Shown here: piece after piece, positions 43,467-51,673 of the stretch
How positions within the stretch are numbered: the first letter of the stretch is position 1
Layout of the letters: each line of letters opens with the position of its first letter
DNA from: Brevinema_A sp051647535
Lineage (GTDB): Bacteria > Spirochaetota > Brevinematia > Brevinematales > Brevinemataceae
Assembly (NCBI GenBank): GCA_051647535.1
Contig: JBOFEA010000027.1
Coordinates: 62,001 to 126,000 of the forward strand
Length of the DNA stretch: 64,000 nt
Reading direction: 5' to 3'
The notes under the pieces: generated by a model
Databases searched by the model: none
Seen by the model: only the letters and a program-made list of their open reading frames with translations
What the model was told of the DNA's origin: nothing
Translations under genes and position numbers: made by a program

Positions 43467-43623
43467 CATTGTTGTTACCGTATTAGAGTAAGTGAATAAT
43501 TTTATATACGGGATGAGATTGGAATAGAAATTTAATTTTGTCACTCAATTAATATTCATTGATCAATCAAAATTAATATATCCATTTATTTAGTACACTA
43601 CTTGAAAAAGTAGTGTTTTTTTT
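43467..43623 (+). ncRNA. Small RNA candidate (~155 nt)
   Basis: A promoter and a terminator enclose about 155 bases with no open frame over 20 codons. Internal pairings are CCGTAT with ATACGG and AATTTTG with CAAAATT. The end is ACACTACTT-GAAA-AAGTAGTGT (43595-43616) plus T8. It is unlike the neighbouring tandem RNAs in sequence. Confidence 0.55.
43595..43623 (+). terminator. Terminator of the small RNA candidate
   Basis: Nine-bp stem with GAAA tetraloop and T8. Confidence 0.8.
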
Positions 43624-43939
43624 ATGTCATATAAAATATCAAAGAGCGTTTGGATATTATGTTAGATTACCATAGTTGAGAAAAAAGATCTGTTAAAATC
43701 TTATAAACAAAATATAATAGGCATGAGAACTGTTCAATATTACTGTGTTCTATAATTTTTTTTACTTCTTCTAGGTTTCGGGAGAGGCAAAAGCTTCTTT
43801 TCTGTTTATACTAATTGCCAAGGTTATCTTTTTATAAGTGCAACAGAATAGGAAAACAATCTCTGTTAGCAACAAGGGGGATCAATGTTTACATTTCCTG
43901 CTACTAAAATCCACCTTTTATATATAATTGCGAATTATA
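43624..43939. other. Intergenic region, no gene
   Basis: It contains AAGATCTGTTAAAATCTT, close to the first hairpin of RNA copy 1, and AACAGA/TCTGTT arms near 43840-43867. No promoter-terminator pair is clear. It may be decayed RNA-element sequence. Confidence 0.3.
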
Positions 43940-45346
43940 TTATAACGTATTATGGTATGTTAAACTGACATTTTCAGCAATCTTTTTCTGAAAACTATTA
44001 GTATGAAGTAAGCAATTATTAAATTCAATATTAATATTTTTGGAGTTGGAAAATATTAATTTTTTCTTAAATTCAGTATAGGAAAAGGTGATTTTATCCA
44101 CAGGAACACGTAAAGTATTGTTTAAGAAATTATAAAGTTCGTCTAATACTAAATCAAATTCAAGAGAAATAATACTATCATTTGTTTTGATGATAACGGA
44201 TTTATCTTTTATTAAATTATCTTGAAGGTATTGGAAGAAATCTACTTTAGAATGAAACGTTATTTCACCATGTGATGGTTTTGGTATATTTGGAGAAATT
44301 GTGGTTGTTATATTTTCTACTGTAGAATTATAGATATTACTTTGAGCTAAGAGACCACAGTTAATAGCAAAACATTTGTGGTTATTGGATAATGTATAAG
44401 GAGTTCCATTTTGTCCCAGCATAGTCGAATTATTGTGGATAGAACCTTTTATGGTACTGTTTTGTAAATTGATAGTAGAAAGGCAACCCACATTTGATGC
44501 TAAATATTGATTACCGGGAATATTTTGAAGAGTTGCTACATCAATATCTTTATTGTAATTTCTAATATCTGTTTTGGTGTTTATATATATATTTTTATTA
44601 ACATTACTGGAGATGAATATAGGAGCTGTTAATATACCATTATTTGTTGCTATATGTGAATATCCTGATAATTTTTGAATATTAATAGGACTATTATTGT
44701 GAGGTACAGCATTCTCTGTATTTATAGTAAGATTGCCATTTAGAACAGAATCAATAAAAATTGGAGATACAATGATAGCATTATGTACAGCATAAATACT
44801 GATACTAAAATTTGCATTATTCCGGAAATTGTTTGGTTGGATATCATTAGAATTATCAGGTGTTTGTTGTAATAAACCAGAGGATTCATTTTTGAAATCT
44901 AACTCTAAATCTCCTTGAATTTTCATTTGCATAAAAGCCATATCTGTTGCGATGGAGTTGTCTTGCATTTTAATAGAACATGATTGATTTATAATACTTT
45001 GATGAAACGTTAGTAAGGGAATAGAACTGCCGTAATATTTAAATTGCCCATAAATATGAAGGTTTTGTAGTAAAAGTTCGTTATTAAAAATACAATTTTC
45101 TATGGTTAAAGAATCAAATTCTAAGGTATCATTACTAAATAATTCCATAGATTTTTTAAAGTGAATATTAGATAGTGTAAAACTTTTTGATTTAGAAGGA
45201 ATACTTGATGATGGAAAATACTCAATAAATTCTTGAAATTGAAAATCAAATTCAAACTCTAAGTGATCTCTAGAGTGAAAAAAAACTCCACCTTTTAGCA
45301 AATAAGAAATAAATTCACTTTTATCTTTAAAATTAAATACTGTCAT
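43940..45346 (-). CDS. Repetitive beta-helix-like protein with duplicated end domains
   Basis: The 468-residue protein has no signal peptide. Residues about 4-85 and 365-450 are homologous to each other: FKDKSEFISYL with FHSKVDFFQYL, LEFEFDFQFQEFIEYF with SLEFDLVLDELYNFL, HFKKSMELFSND with EFKKKLIFSNSK, and IENC with FNNC. Between them, three to four Asn/Ile-rich repeats of about 55 residues follow the pattern A-x-N-x-G-x-L-x-x-x-x-I-x-x-S, which suggests a right-handed beta-helix. It is divergent from the MACPF-like gene and may be its partner, an immunity or targeting factor; that is inference. Not recognised as a known family. Confidence 0.65.
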   Translation of the reverse strand: MTVFNFKDKSEFISYLLKGGVFFHSRDHLEFEFDFQFQEFIEYFPSSSIPSKSKSFTLSNIHFKKSMELFSNDTLEFDSLTIENCIFNNELLLQNLHIYGQFKYYGSSIPLLTFHQSIINQSCSIKMQDNSIATDMAFMQMKIQGDLELDFKNESSGLLQQTPDNSNDIQPNNFRNNANFSISIYAVHNAIIVSPIFIDSVLNGNLTINTENAVPHNNSPINIQKLSGYSHIATNNGILTAPIFISSNVNKNIYINTKTDIRNYNKDIDVATLQNIPGNQYLASNVGCLSTINLQNSTIKGSIHNNSTMLGQNGTPYTLSNNHKCFAINCGLLAQSNIYNSTVENITTTISPNIPKPSHGEITFHSKVDFFQYLQDNLIKDKSVIIKTNDSIISLEFDLVLDELYNFLNNTLRVPVDKITFSYTEFKKKLIFSNSKNINIEFNNCLLHTNSFQKKIAENVSLTYHNTL

Positions 45347-45381
45347 AAATACATCCTCAATAATTTATAATAAGATGTATT

Positions 45382-45410
45382 AGTATAATATATAAGATTA
45401 TTTTTGTCAA
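45382..45410 (-). promoter_or_regulatory. Promoter for the beta-helix-like gene
   Basis: On the minus strand TTGACA (45405-45410), 17 bases, TATACT (45382-45387). Confidence 0.65.
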
Positions 45411-45610
45411 TATGTACATATCAATATGTGTGTATAAAAATAAGTTATAATATATTTTTATTATTTTCTAAATAATATTTTATTAAAGTATTGACTTATT
45501 TTTATAGATATGTTAAAGTGAGGAAAAGTTCATGAATTGTATATTATAATAAAATAATAATTGTTTGAATGTTTAAAGAAATATATGTTAATATGATAAG
45601 GAGTGAGAAA

Positions 45611-47260
45611 ATGCGTAATATAACTTTAATTAATGACCCTTCTATGCTAAGCCCAAAACTTCATGGAGCAACACCCTTATTTATTGCTCCAAATAAAATC
45701 ACTAGCAATAATTTAAAAGGTACAGGTGTGACTATTAAAGGAGATGCATTCCAATCAGGGTCTATTTTCAAAACGACTGTGCCTAAAAACTTCACTCAAC
45801 AACCTGTTATTAATGCAATGTCTACTGTCATCTCATCAGAATCAGAGAAACAAAATACTATTTCTAATATGAACAAATTTATCGGTCACTATTCGGATTT
45901 TTCAGGAAATCTTAGTGTAGATATAGTCAATGAAATGTCGGTTTCTCATACTAGTTTGGCAGTTTTTAAACAAACTACCTATCTTTTAGGAAGTTATACT
46001 TTTGATTATGAGGGATTAGAATTATCAGATATTATTAAGCGTATTTTGGATCCAACGACAGAAGAGAATAAAGACAAAGAGAAATATAAGCATCGAATAC
46101 AAAATTTTCTTTCTGAATTTGGATATTACTATATTTCGTCTTATGAATTATATGCATCTGTTATGGGATCATGGACAATTATGACAGATTCTATTGAATC
46201 GAAAAATCAACTTTCAGTTGAATTAGGAGCACAAGTTTCCGGTAGTAATTTCAAATTTGAAGATGTAAATAAATTTATTCAAGAATCTACATCTAAACAA
46301 AAAGATACTACAACAAAATTTCAATCTTTAGGTATAGGAATCAAGGAAAATATTCAGACGATAGAGCAATTAGATAATGTTTATGGTGATTTTAATTCTT
46401 ATGTGAATGAGGATAGTGCTGCTATTTCAAAAGTTTTCATTGTTCCATGGACTACTTTGCCTCAAATTGCAGATTACCTGCTGTTGATTGATGATCAAGA
46501 ACTTCACAATGAAATTAAAAGTCTTTTAGATGGTGGTGATTTAACTCAAGATATTTGGGATGATTCTTTTAGTATGCTTGGAAGATTAAGAAGTACAAAA
46601 GAATTGATTAGTAAATCAATAGAAGATCCTTATAACAATTTATTCTGGGGATTTTTAGTTAATTATGATGATTTACCAATACAACAAATAAAAGATTTTA
46701 GTAATGAAATTGATAAATTCATTGATAAGTTCAATAAATTTGAAGCAGGAACTTTTGTTCAACAGTTCATAGATTTCAAAAATAATGATATGCCTGAATG
46801 GAATCAATTATATGCTGATTTTATTTCATATACAAGACCACCAATTTTCAGAGGTTATGTAGAATCCGGATTTTATACAGGAAAGCTTCCATCTCCATTT
46901 GAAATTTATCAAGGAACCAAAATAGATCTGACTGTTGATCCATCTGCTCTAACAGTTAATCAAGACATCTTGCTCACACCTCAACAACAAAGATATTTGG
47001 CAGCTGCTTTTACTAATGTATGGCATCAAGGATATGTTGCTTTTCGAAAAATACCAATTTCCAGTAAAACTACTTGTCCGTTTGTAATCCATATTGAATG
47101 CTGGACAGCTTGGACATTGCATAATGATTGGGAAAAATCTATGCAAGAGGCTATATATGATCCTAAACAGAATTGTATCGAAGCTTTTGCTTCACGTCAA
47201 GGACAGTTTGGTGGATTTGAATGTTTTGATGTTGTTCATCTGAAATTAGATAAACAGTAA
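45611..47260 (+). CDS. MACPF/perforin-like protein
   Basis: A 549-residue protein without signal peptide. Residues 161-188 (HRIQNFLSEFGYYYISSYEL then ASVMGSW) match the MACPF signature, in which a helix leads into FG-T/Y-HY-ISS and a Gly-bearing turn. The preceding KQTTYLLGSYTFDYEGLELS also fits the domain. A Trp-rich ECWTAW stretch lies near the C-terminus (residues about 496-501). MACPF proteins oligomerise into membrane pores. AAGGAG at 45598-45603 fixes the ATG at 45611 over earlier in-frame starts. The call rests on motif reading; some insertion-helix features could not be confirmed. Confidence 0.55.
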   Translation: MRNITLINDPSMLSPKLHGATPLFIAPNKITSNNLKGTGVTIKGDAFQSGSIFKTTVPKNFTQQPVINAMSTVISSESEKQNTISNMNKFIGHYSDFSGNLSVDIVNEMSVSHTSLAVFKQTTYLLGSYTFDYEGLELSDIIKRILDPTTEENKDKEKYKHRIQNFLSEFGYYYISSYELYASVMGSWTIMTDSIESKNQLSVELGAQVSGSNFKFEDVNKFIQESTSKQKDTTTKFQSLGIGIKENIQTIEQLDNVYGDFNSYVNEDSAAISKVFIVPWTTLPQIADYLLLIDDQELHNEIKSLLDGGDLTQDIWDDSFSMLGRLRSTKELISKSIEDPYNNLFWGFLVNYDDLPIQQIKDFSNEIDKFIDKFNKFEAGTFVQQFIDFKNNDMPEWNQLYADFISYTRPPIFRGYVESGFYTGKLPSPFEIYQGTKIDLTVDPSALTVNQDILLTPQQQRYLAAAFTNVWHQGYVAFRKIPISSKTTCPFVIHIECWTAWTLHNDWEKSMQEAIYDPKQNCIEAFASRQGQFGGFECFDVVHLKLDKQ

Positions 47261-47321
47261 GGTAAAAAATAAGTATTATAATATAAATCAATAAAATAGT
47301 TAATATATTTTTGTTTATAAA

Positions 47322-47562
47322 CAAAAAAACAGAACATCTTTCTTTTTAACCGAACCTGCCAACTTTTGATATGGTTTCGTTAAAATTTCGACTGCCTGCT
47401 TGTAATTTGAATAAAAAAACTCATAGTTTTACGCTATGAGTTTTTTTGATATTAGATTAACACCGCAATACTATTTTCATAATTTCAAATCAAAAATACT
47501 CATAGACAGTTATATTGATTACATCTATGCCGTCAAATCTTTTTAAACTTGCAGCATAGATT
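47322..47562 (-). ncRNA. Reduced, inverted fourth copy of the structured RNA element
   Basis: On the minus strand, 5' to 3': closing-stem arms ATCTATGC/GCATAGAT (47554-47561 and 47523-47530), the conserved loop hairpin with ACTGTCTATGAG (about 47461-47516), and a terminator-like hairpin ACTCATAG...CTATGAGT (47413-47447). The second module (47322-47405) follows, with its conserved AACGAAACCA and GCAGGCAGTCG pieces. The ~200-nt interior of copies 1-3, including stem B, is replaced by a ~22-base loop. No convincing promoter precedes it, so it may be a relic. Confidence 0.65.
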
Positions 47563-47665
47563 CTCATATAAGTTTGAATATATTCTTTCATAGATTTTGT
47601 ATTTCAGTTGTTATTTTAGGTGGATTTTTCGTACAAAAAAATGTAAATACTGTAGAAAAATATTA

Positions 47666-47693
47666 TTGACAATTCAAAGTTTTAGTATATAAT
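47666..47693 (+). promoter_or_regulatory. Promoter for the outer-membrane-like/Kelch operon
   Basis: TTGACA (47666-47671), 16 bases, TATAAT (47688-47693), 75 bases before the gene. Confidence 0.65.
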
Positions 47694-47768
47694 TATGTAA
47701 TATATGTATATAAGTAATGCGTTATATAGTTATACACTTTATAAGAATTTTGAATATTAGAGTAAATA

Positions 47769-48791
47769 ATGTTATTGTTATTATTAATATTAAGTAGTTT
47801 ACCAATATATGGTATTGATCAACATCAAATATATTTATATACCGGAGTAGGGTATCAGCAACAGAAATTAGATGTAAAAGAAAATATTTATGATACGCCA
47901 AGTATAGGAACAGGTATAGGATATCGTTGGAATAAATTTTTATCGAAAGATTCAATGCATTACTTTTCAATAGGCGTGAATCTTGGTGGAGGAATGATTT
48001 TTCCGAAGCTGAGAAAAGATCAGTTTATATTAAAGTATAATTCATTTTTAGAGTTTGAATTGTTTACCGGATATGGTGTTGGTTTGGGAAAATACAAACA
48101 ACATCAAATATCGATTATAGGAATAAACTTTTTGCCGAAGTTTTACGGTTTGCTGGAGAAAAATAACTTTACACAAATTGGTGGAACAGAAATAGAATGG
48201 TATAAGGGTTTTTATATTCCAATTTCTGTAGGTTTTTATTTACCAAGTTATCGGTATGTGCACAATCGGTTTTTTATTGGATTTCAGCACAGTATAAATG
48301 TATTAGTTCATGGAAATCAAAATCTTAATGCTCCAAAGAGGAACTTGATATTAAGTAGTTTTGGATATCAATTTAAATTGGAAATTGGATTAAATTATGA
48401 TAATTTTTCTAGTTTTAGTACAAGAAAAGGACTTGAAGAAACAACAATATTTATAGAAACAAATAGAAATACTGTTTTGATTAGTTTGTTTGCAAAGATA
48501 GAGAAAGAAAACGCAGAGTATGTGACAATAGAAGTTTTTGCTCTAAATGAACAAAAAGAGCAGTCCGATACTCAAAATTTGATAGCGTACGCTTCTAAAA
48601 TACCTGTGTATAATGGGCAATCACAATTTACAAAACATTGGAAAGAAAATAAAAATTTCTTTGAAGAGAAAATGACAACACAAAAAGATAAGTTGTATTT
48701 TGTGATTAAAGAGTTCAGTAAAGAAAATAAGTTATTGACAACACGTTATATAAATAAAAATTTAATAGAGAAGAGAAATGAAGAGAATTAG
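47769..48791 (+). CDS. Putative outer-membrane beta-barrel protein
   Basis: The 340-residue protein has a signal peptide (MLLLLLILSSLPIYG). About 200 residues of alternating, aromatic-rich strands with glycine turns follow (YLYTGVGYQQQ, GTGIGYRWNK, YFSIGVNLGGGMIF, GVGLGKYKQHQISIIGINF). The C-terminal ~110 residues are charged and lack strands, so they may lie in the periplasm. No porin family was recognised. The gene overlaps the Kelch lipoprotein gene by 14 bases, so the two proteins may work together at the surface. Confidence 0.6.
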   Translation: MLLLLLILSSLPIYGIDQHQIYLYTGVGYQQQKLDVKENIYDTPSIGTGIGYRWNKFLSKDSMHYFSIGVNLGGGMIFPKLRKDQFILKYNSFLEFELFTGYGVGLGKYKQHQISIIGINFLPKFYGLLEKNNFTQIGGTEIEWYKGFYIPISVGFYLPSYRYVHNRFFIGFQHSINVLVHGNQNLNAPKRNLILSSFGYQFKLEIGLNYDNFSSFSTRKGLEETTIFIETNRNTVLISLFAKIEKENAEYVTIEVFALNEQKEQSDTQNLIAYASKIPVYNGQSQFTKHWKENKNFFEEKMTTQKDKLYFVIKEFSKENKLLTTRYINKNLIEKRNEEN

Positions 48792-49728
48792 TTTATTTTT
48801 ATTGATTTTATCAAGTTGCAGCTTGGTGAAAGATGAAATTCGATTAGGATCCAAATGGGAAAAAATAAGTGAAAACCAATTTCCTCTTAGAAGAAATTTC
48901 GGCACAGCAGTTGTTGACGGAAACATTATTATTATTGGTGGGTATATTCAAAATGGTTCACGAGATGAATTGGCAAATGATGTTTGGATAAGTAAAGATG
49001 AAGGTCGAACATGGAAGAAAATTAAAGAAAATACATCTAGTCCTACAGAAACTTTTACTAAAAGACAAAAATTTGGAACAATAGCGGTTGGGAAAAATAT
49101 CTATATTATTGGTGGATATAGTGAAACAGGAAGCCATTTAAATGATATTTGGAAGAGTTCTGATTTTGGGGAGACTTGGATTGAAGTTGCAAATTATGCG
49201 AGTTTTTCGCCAAGATACGGACATAAAACAGTAGTTATCGGTAATGAAATTTATGTTATTGGTGGTTATGATGGACGTCAATATTTTAACGAAGTATGGA
49301 AAAGTATTGATCTTGGCAAAACATGGACACAAATGACTGGTGTCCCTTTCAAGAATAGAGAAGGATTTGGAGCGATCAATTATAAGAGTGAAATTTTGTT
49401 GATTGGTGGTCACAATAGGGAAATATTAACAGATGTATGGCGGAGCGAACAACAGAGGAAACGATGGTACAAACAACCAAATGCACCTTTTGAATTATTT
49501 GAACAGGAGATTGTGGAAGTTGAAAAAGATTTATTTGTAGTAGAACAAGATCATGTGTGGAAAAGTATCGATGAAGGAATGACGTGGGAGAAAGTAGTGT
49601 TTGAAGCTCCATTTGGAGAAAGAACAGGCTATGGTATGGTAAACATTGGAAGAAAATTAATCTTATTTGGCGGCATAAATCCTAGCTCTAAAAAATACCT
49701 GAATGATGTTTGGGTGAGTACATATTAA
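48778..49728 (+). CDS. Lipoprotein with Kelch/Asp-box beta-propeller
   Basis: A 316-residue lipoprotein (MKRISLFLLILSSC, Cys14). The mature part is about six Kelch-type blades, each with a hydrophobic stretch ending IIGGY or LIGGH (IIIIGGYI, IYIIGGYS, IYVIGGYD, ILLIGGHN, LILFGGIN) and an N/D-D-V/I-W strand. Four Asp-box motifs S-x-D-x-G-x-T-W are present: SKDEGRTW, SSDFGETW, SIDLGKTW and SIDEGMTW. This is a binding propeller of sialidase-like type without visible catalytic residues. It is translationally coupled to the upstream barrel-like protein. Confidence 0.8.
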   Translation: MKRISLFLLILSSCSLVKDEIRLGSKWEKISENQFPLRRNFGTAVVDGNIIIIGGYIQNGSRDELANDVWISKDEGRTWKKIKENTSSPTETFTKRQKFGTIAVGKNIYIIGGYSETGSHLNDIWKSSDFGETWIEVANYASFSPRYGHKTVVIGNEIYVIGGYDGRQYFNEVWKSIDLGKTWTQMTGVPFKNREGFGAINYKSEILLIGGHNREILTDVWRSEQQRKRWYKQPNAPFELFEQEIVEVEKDLFVVEQDHVWKSIDEGMTWEKVVFEAPFGERTGYGMVNIGRKLILFGGINPSSKKYLNDVWVSTY

Positions 49729-49730
49729 AT

Positions 49731-49787
49731 TATATATTATTACTATTACTTATTCTTGTCAGTCCAATGATGGCTCAAGAAAAATAG
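49731..49787 (+). pseudogene. Relic of a small outer-membrane protein gene (signal peptide only)
   Basis: Nineteen codons (YILLLLLILVSPMMAQEK then stop) are identical at DNA level over about 50 bases to the 5' end of the gene at 62571, without its ATG. It starts two bases after the Kelch gene stop. It shows that a member of the 61-63 kb family once stood here, or that recombination placed its end here. Confidence 0.8.
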
Positions 49788-50015
49788 TTAAAAATGATAG
49801 ACTATAAGAGACCAGTATTCGTACTATTATTCATCTACGTATTCTTGGGTATTTATGGTGCCTTGTGAATTTCAGAATTATTTAATTCCATACACAACAT
49901 CTACTTAACAACATAATATCTCTATACTAAAATTTATTTGAACGATATTGATCATATCATTTTCAATTGAGGAAATAACATCTTGTTCCAAACAATGCCT
50001 ATAATATAAAACATT

Positions 50016-50044
50016 TTGACATCTAAAATACAATATGTTATAAT
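50016..50044 (+). promoter_or_regulatory. Consensus promoter for the restriction-like gene
   Basis: TTGACA (50016-50021), 17 bases, TATAAT (50039-50044); a full consensus. Confidence 0.75.
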
Positions 50045-50076
50045 AATAGAATATTAATTTATTTGAGGAAAAATCA

Positions 50077-51131
50077 ATGAAAGAAACTTTGTCAAATAAT
50101 CTGAACAAGTTGATAGATAGTATTGAAGCAAAAAAAAATTTATAGCTTCAGAAGCCGATACAATTCAAGCATTAGTTAACCCTTTTATCGTAAGTTTAGG
50201 GTATGATGTGTCAAATCCTACAGAATGTCGTAGAGAGTTTGACGCTGATCCTCGTTTGAAAAAAGGAGATAAGGTTGATATAGCATTGATACAAGACGAA
50301 AAACCAATTATTTTTATTGAGTGTAAAAAAGTAGGGGAAAATTTAAAGAATCATAGAGGGCAATTGAACTCATATTCTTTGGCTATCCCTGAAGTAAATT
50401 ATGGTATTATTACAGATGGAATCACTTACCATTTTTACAAAAAGTGTGATACACAAAAAGGGCATATTGGTGAAAAACCATTTTTGGAATTTGATTTAAC
50501 CAAAAGATTGTCTAGTTCACAACTTAATACGTTGTGGAAATTTCATCGTTCGGAATTTGATCATGAAGAATTATCGAAATCTATTGAAAATTTAGAAACA
50601 GAAAATAGTATTAAAAAATTTATGTCGTCTTTATTAACAGAAGAAATTTCTTCAGATAGTGATTTTATCAATGTATTAATTAAAGAAACTCCTTATAAAT
50701 CTAGGCGGGGAGATAATAAAAAATTATTTGCCTCTATTGCTTCAAAAGTGATTAAAAGTTGGGTTGAAGATATGGTAAAAGATCGGATTAATGAATTAGC
50801 TTCAAAACACGAAGAAGAACAAGAAAATACTTTATCATCTATTCAAGATAATAGCGGAATCATAACTACAGAAGAAGAGATACAAGCATACCATATTATT
50901 AAAGCAATTTGCATGGAAAAAATCACAGCAGATAAAATAAATTTTCAAGATTATATAGGATTTTTTAGTATTTATTTTAATGGTAAAAAAACAAAAAACA
51001 TTTGTAAACTCTATTTGAATGAAAATAAAAAAGAAATTGAAATTTTTGAAAGAGAAACTATTGATTCTTTAGATGACTTATACCTTCTTAAAGATAAACT
51101 TTTAAAAAAAATTGAACACCTACAATCTTAA
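50077..51131 (+). CDS. HsdR-N-like restriction endonuclease domain protein, frameshifted in an A9 tract
   Basis: The ATG at 50077 (after GAGG) gives 22 codons and then a TAG. The family reading continues in the next frame from TTT at 50139 (FIASEADTIQALVNPF). One missing A in the run 50130-50138 explains both; with A10 the product would be 351 residues. The domain matches the N-terminal nuclease of type I restriction subunits: LGYDVSNPTECRREF, then a PD-(D/E)XK core KVDIALI...IIFIECKKV, and PFLEFDL. Stand-alone proteins of this type are common. Alone, the second part could start at 50208 (ATG). No HsdM or HsdS is nearby. Confidence 0.75.
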
Positions 51132-51136
51132 TATAA

Positions 51137-51173
51137 AAAACAGCCTCCTTAACATTAGGAGGCTGTTTTATTT
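51137..51173 (+). terminator. Terminator after the restriction-like gene
   Basis: 13-bp arms at 51137-51149 and 51157-51169 with a seven-base loop and a T tract. Confidence 0.85.
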
Positions 51174-51658
51174 AGAATAGTTATTTAATTCATAACAATA
51201 TGATAGGTTTGTTCATTACTTTCTCTTTCATTTTTTATCCAATATTATAAATACACGAATTTATTACTAAAAAATCAGAGATTATCAGAGATTAGAACAA
51301 TACCTTCTACAAATATCAAAAAATATCAAAAATCTCTTATATTCATTGTATGAATGAAATAATATAATGAATATTTGCAAAAAACGATAGAATCTATTTG
51401 TGGATTTTTGAATTCTATATTTTACCAAAGAGTGTTTATTTAACATATTTTGATAGTTTAAACTTACTGAAACTAATTCTGTATATGATATGATTTAGAA
51501 TTGGGATTTTATCTGTTAGAATCCAAACAAGAAAATAAGGATTGCATTTTTTTTTGTTCTATTATATAATATTTTCAATATAATGTAAATGTGACATAAA
51601 AAGTATTAACCACTTCTAAAAAGTTGGACAAATATATATATAATAATTATACAGATAC
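51174..51658. other. Intergenic region before the glycan locus
   Basis: No gene. It holds short tandem repeats (ATCAGAGATT twice near 51276, and AAATATC repeats near 51320). A weak promoter lies near its end (TTGGAC 51624-51629, 17 bases, TTATAC 51647-51652). Confidence 0.4.
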
Positions 51659-51673
51659 TTGGAGGATAGAATA

